Source of the DNA: Heterohyrax brucei
Lineage: Eukaryota; Chordata; Mammalia; Hyracoidea; Procaviidae
Direction: 5' to 3'
Assembly: GCA_028571685.1 (NCBI GenBank)
Contig: CM053154.1
Location: 14,540,001 to 14,604,000 of the forward strand
Length of the DNA stretch: 64,000 nt
Numbering within the stretch: position 1 is the first letter of the stretch; each line of letters starts with the position of its first letter. Shown here piece by piece: positions 31,791-42,197 of the stretch. The notes under the pieces are model-generated. The model was not told where the DNA came from, ran no database searches, and worked only from the letters and a program-made list of their open reading frames with translations. Both the position numbers and the translations under genes were made by a program.

Positions 31791-32804
31791 TGTGTTTGCA
31801 GCTTCCACCAGGGCACCCAGTGGTGCTCAGCAACTGGTTTTAGATACGTGAATGGCTATTTATTTATACTTCTCTGGCTAGCCAGGGGTCCTCTCCAAAT
31901 TCTCTCCCACAAATAAGGCCCTGGGATGGGAGCAGGCTACCAGGGATGGTCACCGTGTCCAAGCCTCGTTGTTTATGTGATCTCACCGGGTGAATAAATA
32001 AGAGGGAGAGGAGGAGCTGGGGCAGGACTTCCAGAAATACTCCGTCCCCAGCTCCAGCCAGAGCGTTAAAATAAAATGACCCTGGTCAGTTGACTCATCT
32101 CCCCAGCGTGAGCTGAGAACCTGAGACAGCCGCACCCGGCATCTCTGGCCTCCCTGACCCCTTCTGGTGGTCTGGCAAGCCCAGCAGGAGCCAGTCTAAA
32201 GCAGCTGGCTCCAGGAAGAAGAAACAGCATCTGTGACTAACGCTGAAGAGAGGCATCCAAAGGCACAGAAAAGCTCTGGCCAGGGGAGACTGAGGACAAG
32301 CAGCCATGTGATATACTCACAGAAAAGGTACACTGAAGGGCAAGTGACACAAAGGCGGCATTACCACACTGCGGGGAGATGGTCAACAGTGCTCCTGGAA
32401 CCAGGCTGCCCAGAACCAGCAAAACCTTCCACTGGCGGAAAACAAGACCAACCACCCAGCTCCAGACTCCAGAAGACCCTTCTACCGCCTCTCAGGCCTC
32501 GTCCCCTCAACCAAGGAGCTCAGAAAGACAGGCTGCCATCCATGGTCAAAACTGGTTCATGGAGACAGAAGGTAGCGTGGAGAAAAGTCCCTGAGTGTCT
32601 AGTACCTTTCTTGGGAATCTAGATCTCTTTGAAAAATTGTTATTGTTAATTCTGAAAATATTATTTTCATACTGATGATTTCACTTATGACTGATAAAAA
32701 TTGGCAGTTAGCATCCGCCATGGTTTATAAGTCAGGACACTGTGACTCAGAAAAAGGACATGACTCCACATTCAGCCATTCTATTTATCAAGCTTCTGCA
32801 GGGT
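31791..32804. other. non-genic stretch
   Basis: About 1 kb with no gene or transposon recognised. The 129-codon plus frame at 32233-32622 has low complexity and no known domain. Not called. Confidence 0.35.
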
Positions 32805-32848
32805 CTCCATGAGTCAGAATCAACTCAGGAGCAGTAGGACTGCATATC
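32805..32848 (+). mobile_element. AfroSINE tail fragment
   Basis: 'tccatgagtcagaatcaact' then 'caggagcagtagg'. Only the tail survives. Confidence 0.65.
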
Positions 32849-32879
32849 AGACTGACCCAGGCACTGCGGCTTTACAAAG

Positions 32880-33150
32880 AAAATGACAAACAAGATTCCT
32901 ATTCTCATGCAGCTTACATTCGGGAGAGGAGACAGGCGGTGATCACTAGGCAAATACAGAAAAACATTCAGACTGGGATACATATTAGGAAGCAAAACAA
33001 GTTTTATGACAGTGATTGTTGGTGTGATTGGATAGCCATTTTTCAGAGGTGACAGATGAGCTGAGGCCTGAAGCAGAAGCCATTCCAGAAACCAGGGAAG
33101 TGCAAAGGCCCCGAGGCAGGGATAATTTGGGGGAGACCCAGGTACAAAGC
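32880..33150 (-). mobile_element. L2 3' end, antisense
   Basis: 'tattctcatgcagcttacat', 'gaggagacaggcggtgatca' and 'gaagtgcaaaggccccgagg' are the reverse of the L2 3' end. Confidence 0.7.
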
Positions 33151-33182
33151 TAAGGTGGATAAACTCAGGCGCAGAGTGCCCT

Positions 33183-33395
33183 GCTAATAGATACTTGGTA
33201 CTTACTTGTGCCAGGAACTATCGTCACACTTTAAATGCCCATGAGGACAACTCGAGGTGGGTTTCATTATTAATCTCATTTACACTTGTGGAAACTAAGG
33301 CCAGAGAGGTTAAGCAACCTGCCCAAAGTCACACAGCAAGGACAGAACAGGCTGGAGTCCATCACTGGTATTCTGGCTTCAGAGCTCACAGGAAC
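33183..33395 (-). mobile_element. MIR, antisense, complete
   Basis: 'tacttgtgccaggaactatc', 'tcatttacacttgtggaaac', 'agagaggttaagcaacctgc', 'aaagtcacacagcaagg'. Last recognised transposon before the repeat-free tract. Confidence 0.9.
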
Positions 33396-33589
33396 AAATC
33401 CCCAGGCAATAGACAAAGGACATAGTTCCCTGTGGGCCTCGGGAAGGAGTTTGGAGTTTATTCCAAGCACAGTGAAATGTTGTCTGAGATAGCACCTAAT
33501 GCATACCCAAAGGCCCCTTCCTGGGAGCCACGCTGCTTGCGCAAGGCTGGGATTTGGACACTAGATGTTGGCCCATCTCAGTCACAAGA

Positions 33590-34025
33590 CCAGCTCGCTC
33601 GCCCCCTCGGGCCTCTGAGTTTCCTGTCCGACGCAGGCTTCACCGGAAAACCTCGGAAGCGAGAAGCGTTCGGCCGCGGTCCCCTCGGACCCCAGGCCCA
33701 CTTTTGCACTTCAGCGGCGCCTCCTCCGGGAGTCCTCCGGGCTGTCTCAGGGAGGGGAACACGGCGGCGAGAACCCAGTTACCGGAGCGGCGACCAACGT
33801 CAACTCGGGCAGCGCCTTTCCAAAGCCCTGCGCCCTGGCGCCCACGCGCCCACGGTGCCCGCGCAAACGCCGACCCAGCGGGGACCTCAGATTCTGGGAC
33901 CCTTGCGCCCAGGCGCCCGAACGTCCCATCCCCGAAGGTCGGCGACGCAGTGGCGCGGCCTGATTGGCAGGTGCCCCTTGGCCGGGTGGGGGCCGGGGGA
34001 AGGCTCTTGTGCCCAACTGCTGTTT
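33590..34025. promoter_or_regulatory. CpG island, candidate promoter
   Basis: About 45 CpG dinucleotides counted by eye in 33601-34020, far above the rest of the window, in GC-rich DNA (cgcgcc, ggcggcg and gccgcgg words). Such islands usually mark promoters of broadly or developmentally expressed transcripts. No TATA box is evident. Three long frames cross it (plus 33432-34154 and 33554-34123, minus 33640-34095). Their Arg/Pro/Gly-rich products have no known domain and reflect the scarcity of stop codons in GC-rich DNA. Transcript direction and identity cannot be told. Confidence 0.75.
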
Positions 34026-34700
34026 TCACTCCTGCCATCCTTAATTCAACTGGTGACAGAGAAAGGCAGGTCTGTGGCGGCTTTCTGTCACGCACTCACT
34101 GTAATTTCCTTGAGAAGAATTAAATCACAATTACCTGCCATTTGTTTTGCATAAAACCAGCCGTGAGGCGTCTGTAATCGCCGAGGGGTTGAAAGGACAA
34201 CAGCCCCATTGTTGCCCTATTAGGACAATATTTCTCAATTTGAAACTTAAAACACTCGAATTAGCAGCTTTGACGACCGTGGCCCTCAGATAGGCGAGAC
34301 TGACACCCACATCGGAGACATTACAGTTAACGAGCATAATTTTCATCATTTAAGTCTAGACTGATCTCTTAAAATCGTTGCATTTTTTTTGTACAAATGT
34401 TGGAAAGGGAAACACGATCTTTTATCTGTTAGGTAGTCCCGCTAACTGATGAATTAATTGTCTAAGTACCATGAAAGGTCCCCGCACTGGAGTTAAAATC
34501 AGAGCAAACTGCAATTAACCCACTTGAGATCTGTTGAGACGCCCGAAGAAATCACCCTGTTTCTCAAAGAGCATTACTTTTGGTCACTTCTGGTCTCCTT
34601 TTTCCGTCCTGCAGATCTGGTGGTAAATATGACTGATTAGCTTTTAAATCAGGATTTTAAAGTGTGTTTAAAATATTCAGTTCTGCGAGACTGCTTCACT
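34026..34700. promoter_or_regulatory. putative conserved non-coding element beside CpG island
   Basis: Repeat-free. Holds ATTA-type and SOX-like words: 'aattaaatcacaattacctg', 'ttttgcataaaacc', 'cccattgttgccctatta', 'gatgaattaattgtctaag', 'gcaattaacccacttgag'. It also keeps several CpGs in AT-rich DNA ('tgacgaccgtgg', 'atcgccgagg'), unusual for neutral mammalian sequence. No continuous frame. Enhancer or promoter-flank function is inferred. Confidence 0.45.
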
Positions 34701-35402
34701 CTTGAGTGATGCACTCGGCACCTTTGGAACTGGGTTGTTTTGTTATTGTTTAAACAACTTTAGGAAAAGTAAGCTGATGCTTTGAGAAAGCTGAGGTTTC
34801 CTTGGACAGTGATGGACTTTCATTAAGCTGGAGGTTAAAATGAGCCCGGTTACTGATTGGGGGCTGGGGGGGGGGCCAAAAAAAAAAAACCCTGAACCGT
34901 AAGGAAAACTAACAGAAAATATGGTTGCTAACAGTGGGGAGCTGTGTACAGGAAGAAGAACATGTTACAGTTAACTTTATGAACAGAAAAATAAAGACAA
35001 GGGGTTGAAATTAAAGGTAAAGTTGGAAAATATGGAGGAATAGGAAGGTGGAAATTTGACAAATCTGAGTTGGTAAAAAGCAAGCTGGAATGCAGATTTG
35101 GTGTGGGAAAATAATTAAGATGTGTAATAAGGAGATTCTGTAACCTAGCTTTTAAAAAAGGTAAGGGAAGAAGTAGAAGTGCATTACTGTTCCCACTGGA
35201 CTTTCCTAATTTTAAAAAGTGTGATTGAAATGGTATTTGTGTTTTAAGAATATATATGTATATGTATATATATTAAGAATGAGTACAGGCTACTTGCTAG
35301 TTTTTTTCCCCCCTCCCGCTTTTAATTAAAATTATTTTGTTGTCTACTTCCTGTCATTTTTTTAAATGCATGTGAAAATTTTTACAGTTAGTGACTTTTT
35401 AC
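34701..35402. other. repeat-free AT-rich stretch
   Basis: No transposon recognised. G and A runs at 34867-34890 and an alternating TA tract at about 35252-35274. No gene supported. Confidence 0.4.
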
Positions 35403-35445
35403 ATTCTTTCTTTTTCTTTCTTTTCTTTTTTCTTTCCTTTTCTAG
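35403..35445 (+). other. strong polypyrimidine tract with AG acceptor
   Basis: About 40 bases of almost pure C/T ending in tctag at 35441-35445, the layout of a 3' splice site. A simple pyrimidine repeat could give the same appearance. Confidence 0.4.
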
Positions 35446-35545
35446 AAAAGAACAAATGCTTTGCTTCCAGCAGAAAACAAATGACTTGTGGAACAAACCA
35501 AGGACTCCACTCTGTTTCTCATGATTGCGTTTGGAACAGTAATAG
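35446..35545 (+). other. possible non-coding exon
   Basis: A 100-bp segment between the acceptor-like tctag and a donor-like AATAG/GTGAAG at 35541-35551. One frame stays open across it, but the peptide matches nothing I know and the other two have stops. With the CpG island 1.4 kb upstream on the same reading, it could be an internal exon of a non-coding RNA. Purely sequence-based. Confidence 0.22.
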
Positions 35546-35599
35546 GTGAAGATGTGGGCAGGAGGGGGTTCTTCAGGCGAATTAAACAAAATCTCTGAT

Positions 35600-35935
35600 T
35601 TGTAGCCCTATTCTGATATCACCTCCTACAATATCAGCAACATATAAAGCTCCAGCCCAAGCTATGAATTCCTTCAGAGCAAATCAAATGTCTTTAAAGA
35701 ATACTTCTGTTTGAAAAGGAATTAAGCTCTCCTGAAAGAATTTTAAAGGTTGTGATATTCACAGTCTGATAAAGCAGCACCTTTAATGAAATTCTAATTA
35801 GCAATTTCATGCACTTTGCTATTAGTCATATCAGATTAGTGCACATTTTCACAGTCTTTCTTTAATTAAGTACACTTATTCCAAGTTTCAAACACTTTCC
35901 TTATAAGATGAAAACTGTGCTGAAACGTTATTTAG
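35600..35935. other. putative conserved non-coding block
   Basis: 'gaaattctaattagcaattt', 'catgcactttgctattagtc', 'atatcagattagtgcac', 'tctttaattaagtacac'. Several TAATTAG/TTAATTAA cores in repeat-free DNA. Confidence 0.4.
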
Positions 35936-36149
35936 TAAACAAAGGAAGTGTGAAAGTGTAGGTGTGCGTGTGTACAGGGGCGGACATTTCTAACTGTCTA
36001 CAATTTTTTTTTTTACGTGTGGAGTTGGTGAACTCAGGTTTTCATTCCTCCATTCTTGGGTTCCTAGGGTTTCCTTGGTATTTCTAAGGGACCTATTCAA
36101 ATCCTTATCCCAAATGCATATCGTGCATGATTTTGTTTAACACATCTTT

Positions 36150-36420
36150 TCTGCACATGTATGAATATGTGTGTACCTATACATTTTATATATACATAAT
36201 TATACATATGTATAATGTGTATGTGTGTATATATATGGATTTTTTACTTTAAAGATTTTCTGTATATATTGTGTGTATTCATATATACACACTTATATGT
36301 GTGCTATATAATGTGTAAATCTGTACAAAATGTGGAGTTATTTTGTTTCAAGCCAATTTTCTGTATGCATATATGTGTGCTTATATATACAGAAAGTATA
36401 TGATATATAATAGTTCATTC
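36150..36420. repeat. TA/TG-rich low-complexity tract
   Basis: Interrupted tatata, tgtgta and catata runs over about 270 bp, able to form cruciform or Z-type structures. The 62- and 147-codon frames here are artefacts of this composition and downstream sequence. Confidence 0.8.
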
Positions 36421-36849
36421 TTTAAATCTTCTCTGAAAGCAATGAAAAGGTTTCCACTCTATAGTATCTCACCCTATCCATCTTTGGCAGGCACCTCCTT
36501 TCCCTTGAAAACTGAAATAAGTTTAATTCTACCTTCTACAGTTCATTCAAAAGCCCCAGGAAGGAGCTGCCAGCCAGCCTTGTCAGCAGTCCATGGGGAT
36601 GCAAGATGTCACGTCATCCTTCGCTGCAGACTCCACCTGTGCAGGTCAGGAGCTCGACAGTCCAGCCAGCCATTCCCAGGCAAGGCTGGACCGAACACCT
36701 TGGGGTCCGTGGCCATGCTGGTGTCACACTGGAACCCCTCAAATCACCTGTCTCTCCCGGCAGACTGCAGGATAGCTCCAATTTAGGAAGAAGATATTAT
36801 CTGGGATTCAACGGGGTCTGCTCTGAAGCCTTTTGTCAAGAGGAAATTT
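36421..36849. other. repeat-free stretch, no gene
   Basis: No transposon recognised. Overlapping plus frames (36343-36875) in all three phases have no known domain. Confidence 0.35.
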
Positions 36850-37080
36850 TGTTGCCTGTTTCACACAGAGGTTGAAATTTGTAATATGTTAACTAATTGC
36901 TTGCATCTCTAGCACCTGTTGTCTTGTTGGTGTCATTCATTTATACTGTAACATTTTTGACATTTTTAGATTGTCTCTTGGGACTCCTGGGGCCTCTTTG
37001 CAATTGCCTCCATGAAGAGTGTTCGCCTAATGATCACTGACTGACATCTCAATAACCTACAAAGTCCGAATTGGATGCAT
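36850..37080. other. putative conserved non-coding block
   Basis: 'taatatgttaactaattgct', 'tgtcattcatttatactgta', 'cgcctaatgatcactgactg' in repeat-free DNA. Confidence 0.35.
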
Positions 37081-37091
37081 CTAGGGAAGAG

Positions 37092-37146
37092 CTGTGTGTG
37101 TGTGCGTGTGCGTGCATGTGTGTGTGTGTGTGTGTCTGTGTGTGTT
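37092..37146. repeat. (TG)n microsatellite
   Basis: About 50 bp of TG with a few CG interruptions. Confidence 0.9.
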
Positions 37147-37189
37147 TTAATTCATGGTCCACTTTGTCAAGTCATGTGTGAGCTATAAT

Positions 37190-37915
37190 TTAAGCTAATA
37201 ATTACCAGACATGAATTCAATGAAACATTGGTTTCTACACTTAAAAAAAAGAAAGTCCTGAATTTTAATGCATTCAGAAAACGTTTGCCTAGGGCCAGGC
37301 TGGGTCCAACATGCATATGGAAGCACTTTAAAAGTGATAAATGATTTGGAATCTACCCTGTCTAATGGTATGCTTCTCAGGAAAGAAAATTAGAGCTAAC
37401 AGGTGTTAGATAGAGAATGTGGGGGCATTTTAATAGAATTGTCAAAATGTTGGTACCAGATGTTGACATTAATGCACACAACTTGGAACGTAGTGCTGGG
37501 CTGCCATTTAAATGATTATTTGTTTAAATTTCAAGTCGCCAGCAGGAAATCCTGACTTCATTCAGCACCTTTTCTCTCCCCACCATCCTCTGCTCTTGCC
37601 GTGAAGATTTGCCATCCAAGTGTCTGGGCTGCCCAGCTCACATACGCATGCTTTAAATAATCCATGCCTGTCAAATTTCATTTTTTCCTTTCAGATCATA
37701 CTCATCACATCGCCAATCCTCGCTGGCCTTGAAGTCAGCCTCAGTGTATTCGTGTATGAGAAAAAAATGATTTAAATACTGCCAGTTACAGGATAATTAA
37801 TCTTTGAACTACTCAGGAACTTCAAATGTATATACCAAGTAATCTGCATGAACTTGTAATTACTATGTATTTATACGATATTTTCCATGTAATCACCAAG
37901 TAGTTACACAGTTAT
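37190..37915. promoter_or_regulatory. putative conserved non-coding block
   Basis: Over 700 bp without repeats. Words include 'aagctaataattaccagaca', 'gccatttaaatgattatttg', 'gcatgctttaaataatccat', 'caggataattaatctttg', 'gaacttgtaattactatg', a run of homeodomain and MEF2-like cores. No frame is open across it. Confidence 0.42.
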
Positions 37916-38984
37916 GTGAGCCTGCTAGATTGTGGCAATAGCAGAAAAGTCACCTCACCCAGGCCACTACCAGAAGCCCAGCCAGGAGCCACTGGTATCC
38001 ACTGCACTGTCAATGAATCGAGGGATCCAGAAAGAATCTACCCTTTAAAGGACACTCGAACACTTGCCTGCCCGCAGAGCCCCAACTTCCCCAATTACCA
38101 GGGGATTGAGAGACTGGAAAGGTGAGCAGAGAATGGTCTTTTCCATTCAGCAGTCACACAAAGACTGTGATTGGTTTGTGAGCTGTTTATTGCTGCTGGA
38201 GTTGAAAGGCAATTGGAAAAAGAGGAAAAAAAAAAGAAATCTCTCGGCAAAATCCGCCATCAGTTCCACAAGCAGCATTCTGCGGTGACTTGGGGAAGGG
38301 CCTGGAATAAATAAATTCCAGCGTGAGTTTCAGAAGCAGACCCTGAGGCAGATATGGTTTGTCATCTTTCTGAACCCAATTAAAGCAGAAGCAAAGCCCC
38401 CATACCTCTTCCTGACCAGGGCGTCTTCTGCCAACTCACCAGAAGTAACCTCCTTCCCAAACTCTGTGTGTGCAGTGGGTGTTTGTGAGTGTGTGTGTGC
38501 GTGCTGTCTTACTGTCCTCCTAAGTCATGTGGGACCACGTGGTCCTTTTTGTTTAAAAGCAACCATTCAAATGGGAAGAACCCTTTTCCCCTCCTGTGAG
38601 GTCCCTGACCTTGCTCTTGACTAGACATCTGGGGTCTGTTTTCCTAGGAGCACAAGGTGGTGAGTAGGGCCATGGGCTTTTCTGGTGGCTGCCAGCAGCG
38701 GGGCCAGCCAGCGCAGGGTAGAGAGGCTGAAGGTATCAAATAAGGGATCCTCTACTAGACATGGGAAAGAAGAAAACAGGCAAGAATCCCAGGGGCTCTA
38801 CGGAGGCTCTGAGGCTCAGCTGAGCCATGCCCAGGCCCTCATCTGCCTCCCACCCAGCTGAGACAATGTCCCCAGTTGAGTCCGGTCCACTGAGGGATTC
38901 AGCACTCCCCAAGCTCCCATTTCGTCAGAGGTTCGACTGGCCAGAACTCCAGAAGTACGGCTGCGGTAGCTGGCTAGTCAGATA
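37916..38984. other. repeat-free stretch, no gene
   Basis: No transposon recognised. GT-rich at 38464-38503. 38140-38400 has mixed composition with 'ggaataaataaattccagcg' and 'acccaattaaagcagaag'. Frames at 37916-38125 and 38064-38288 have no known domain. Confidence 0.35.
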
Positions 38985-39135
38985 GCCAACAAGCATGGAA
39001 GAACCAGTTTCTCATCTGTACCAGCCACACTGCGAGAGCTAGTAGCCACATGTGACCAGTGTTGATCAGACTGGGCAGCACACAACTAGAACACCGCCAA
39101 ACTTGTATTAGGCGGTGCTCATCTGGAACTCTAGG
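38985..39135. mobile_element. possible hAT-Charlie MITE (MER58-like)
   Basis: 'gctagtagccacatgtgacc' and 'cagactgggcagcaca' recall the palindromic element at 3203-3413, but ends are unclear. Confidence 0.35.
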
Positions 39136-39562
39136 TGATTCTCTAGTCTCTGTCCTTTTTGTCTGTCCTCCAGCATATGGGAATTCCAGGACTAAGTCAC
39201 AGCCATTTTCCTGAGCGTGTCAAGAGGCTGCCTGGCCTCTTCTCATGTACTCTGTGCAGTGCTGGGGTCGGAGCCAGGGCTGAGTTGTCAGGGATTACTT
39301 GCTGAAATTCCCATTGAACAAAGAGCCCTGGGAGGTGTCTGAGTCCACAAAGACCTCAAATGGCTAGTGACCAGTTCTCCTGGCTCAGTTAGTATTGCAT
39401 CACAGAGACACCAACTTCTGCTGATGTAAACCTGGGTGGCTGCTCTGCCCTCCAAGGTAGGAAGTTCCAGGCTTATTTTCTGGGGAGAAATTCTAATTAT
39501 TCATTGTCCATAATCAAATCTACTGTTAGTTGCTACTGGATTGATATTATTAATCATTATTA
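39136..39562. other. non-genic stretch
   Basis: Nothing recognised. Confidence 0.4.
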
Positions 39563-39717
39563 AAAAAATGCCATTGAGTCCATTCCAACTCATAGCTACC
39601 CTATAGAACAGAGTAGAACTGCTCCTTAGAGTTTCCAGGCAGCACCTAAAGGATATGAACTGCCAACTTTTTCAGTTAGCAGACGTAGCACTGAATCACT
39701 ACACCATCAGCATTTCC
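39563..39717 (-). mobile_element. AfroSINE, antisense
   Basis: 'tgccattgagtccattccaa', 'agaacagagtagaactgctc', 'atatgaactgccaact', 'tagcactgaatcactacacc'. Confidence 0.88.
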
Positions 39718-39734
39718 ATTATAGATCATTGTAA

Positions 39735-39905
39735 GAGCTGTTTTTTCCAGAACCTGTTATATGCCGGGCTCTTTGGCTCTTAATCTTCACCACAACCCTA
39801 TAAGGCAGGAAGAATCATGATCTCATTTTAATGTTGGGGAAACCAAGGCTACGAGGGATGGAGAAAGTCCTCCCAGGCTGTGCGGCTAGTCAGGAAGCAA
39901 ATGTC
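39735..39905 (-). mobile_element. MIR, antisense
   Basis: 'cttcaccacaaccctataag', 'gcaggaagaatcatgatctc', 'ttggggaaaccaaggct'. Confidence 0.75.
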
Positions 39906-40119
39906 ATCCCATTTACAAGTCCCTACTCACAGACCTTCAACCTGCTGCAAGCTGTCTGTGCTCCTAACAGGCATCCAGGAAGCGGATGGAGAGTCTGACT
40001 TTCCAAACCACCCACAACTCTCATCTTCATTGGGCAATTTCCTTACCTGCTTTGTTCCTCTTGTAGCTCTTGACGGGAGTTCGAAAAATGGTGCCTATTG
40101 CCCACTTCCTCTCCCCCAC

Positions 40120-40590
40120 ACTCATGCTCTGCAATGTGACTTTGCTCCCAACTCCTTCCCTCAGGTGGCGGAATGTATATCACAGACTGTATCTGTGAAT
40201 CTAGGTTGACCTTGTGACTTGCTTTAGCCAATAACATGTGACAGAAGTAACCTTGTACCAATTCCATACCTAAGCATCGAGAGACCTGGCTTACTGTTCC
40301 CTCTTCCTCTCAAAATCTTGTCACCATCTGAACAAGCCCAGGCTAGCCTGCTGCGTGATCATGTCACGCAAATGACTCAGTTGTCTCCACGGCCCAGCTG
40401 ACAGCCAGCCAACTTCTGGAAGCAGGGCCACCTCGATGAGCTGTAGCCAACCGCAGATGCGTAAAGAAGTGTGTCCAGAACAAGAAGAACTGCCCAGCTG
40501 AGCACAACCAAATTTGCCAACCTGTGCAACCCTCACTGAAGAGCTGTTGTTTAAGCCACTGTGTCTGGGCGTGGTTTATTTCATAGCAAA
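40120..40590 (+). mobile_element. MLT1-type LTR (ERVL-MaLR)
   Basis: 'gctttagccaataacatgtg', 'gaacaagcccaggctagcct', 'gctgacagccagccaacttc', 'ctgcccagctgagcacaacc', 'gttgtttaagccactgtgtc' reproduce the MLT1 LTR order. No internal retroviral sequence. Frames on the minus strand (40321-40606) are shadows of it. Confidence 0.85.
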
Positions 40591-40592
40591 GG

Positions 40593-40797
40593 AGACATGG
40601 TGGCACAGTGGTTAAGCAAGCACTCAGCTGCTAACCAAAAAGTCCGCAGCTCTAACCCACTAACCATTCCACAGATATGTCAGTGTGTTTCCTTAAGGAT
40701 GATAGCCTTAGAAACTCTAGGGGACAGTTCTGCTCTGTCCTGTAAGATTGCTATGAGTCAGAATCAACTTGATGACAACTGGTTTGGCTTTTGGCTT
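40593..40797 (+). mobile_element. AfroSINE, sense
   Basis: 'acatggtggcacagtggtta', 'ctgctaaccaaaaagtccgc', 'ttctgctctgtcctgtaaga', 'gctatgagtcagaatcaact'. An insertion lies after the B box. Confidence 0.88.
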
Positions 40798-41859
40798 CAT
40801 TTCACAGGAGGCACTTAACTAAAACACACTTCTTTAACCAGAGATATTTTTCTCATTATTTAAGACATACTGATGTTATAACATCTCCATCTCTAACTGA
40901 CTAATTATCTATAGGGGTATGTAAGAACTTCAGATGGAGACCCCAAAACCCACTCATCCGGTGAGATCCAATGAGATTTCTCCAGCCACCCCACTGTGAT
41001 GAAGAAGAGACAGGCAGAGGACAGGCACAAAGCCCAACAGGGGACATGCCGTGATTTGTCTGCTTTGGGTTTTGGGTTTTGTTTTGGGTTTGGGGTTCTG
41101 GCAGAATGGGGGATCCAAAGGAAGGCAGGTCACACATGAAGCCCCACCGAAACAGATCTCTCTACTCACTGAGCAACTGACAAATGAGAATTTTTAATCA
41201 AAAGAATTCTAAATCTGTGGCCATCGAACAGGAGATAAGTTCCTACTTAGGATTCTCATTTTAGACCAAAGCACAAAACCTGTCACGTCCATGGGGATCC
41301 TTGCTGTCACTTTCTGTCCTTCCATAACCAGGCATCCAGAGGAAAATAGTCACTCCTCCCAAGTCCATCAGCAGCCAAAAGGGCTGCAGGAGACTCACCC
41401 TGTCACTTCCAGTTTTCCCATTGGGCACATGGATTCTAGGCTTTTCCAAGCCCAGGGTGGAACTCACATTGGCAATCTTGTAAGGCCTTGTGGCAGGAAC
41501 TGTGTGACAGACTCTGTGACATATTCCATACAGTTAGAAGGGAGATGCTAGTGGTTGGGTCATGGCCAAGCAAGTTATTACAGAAACCTCTACAAGGCCT
41601 CAGTGAAACGTCCTTTCAGTCATGGTTCGGGCGTCATGGTTTTGCTGCACAAAGGTGACTTCCTGGGAGTTGTAAGCATTTCACACACTGCGCATATTCA
41701 ACAAGTAACGTTAATCGTGTCGACTGTGCAGGCAAGTCTTCAAGGGAATGCCATAAGGAAGGAGACCAGGTCCAAGCTTGAAAGAACTCATGGTGGGAAG
41801 ATGTGGGAAGGATGAAAGACACCAAAGAGTAGAAAGAAAAGGGCATCCAGCAGAGATAA
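40798..41859. other. non-genic stretch
   Basis: About 1 kb with no gene or transposon recognised. G/T-rich at 41060-41098. Frames on both strands (60-86 codons) have no known domain. Confidence 0.35.
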
Positions 41860-42030
41860 ATATGTACTAGCTGACATTTATGGATGCTCAGGATTTGCCA
41901 AGCTCTCTTCTAATTATAATAACATGTATTCATTCACTGAATTTTCACACCTCTCTTCTTATAAAGACATTGTTGCTTGGCCCACTTTATAAACAAGAAA
42001 CTGAGGAATGGAAAGATAAAATAACATAGG
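41860..42030 (-). mobile_element. MIR, antisense
   Basis: 'agctctcttctaattataat', 'tattcattcactgaattttc', 'ccactttataaacaagaaac'. Diverged. Confidence 0.65.
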
Positions 42031-42042
42031 CAGCCCTCTACT

Positions 42043-42197
42043 ACCAAAAATCCAAACCCACTGCCATCAAGTCAATTCTGACTGAGAGCGACCCTATAGG
42101 GCAGAGTAGACCTGCCCTACAGAGTTTCCAAGGAGCGGCTGCCAGCCTTTTGATTAGCAGCTGTAGCACTTAACCACAGTGTCACCCAGATTCCCAG
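42043..42197 (-). mobile_element. AfroSINE, antisense
   Basis: 'cccactgccatcaagtcaat', 'agggcagagtagacctgccc', 'gcagctgtagcacttaacca', 'cagattccc'. Confidence 0.9.

Noticed and set aside
32233-32622. 129-codon plus-strand frame
   Set aside because: Low-complexity Lys/Arg/Pro composition, overlapping frames on both strands, no domain.
33432-34154. 240-codon plus-strand open frame, the longest in the window
   Set aside because: It lies over the CpG island, where GC-rich sequence lacks stop codons. Equally long frames exist in another phase and on the minus strand, the product has no known domain, and the start lies just past a MIR.
36343-36786. 147-codon plus-strand frame
   Set aside because: It starts in the TA/TG tract, overlaps frames in the other phases, and has no known domain.
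40120-40590. An intact endogenous retrovirus
   Set aside because: Only a diverged LTR is present; there is no internal gene sequence next to it.
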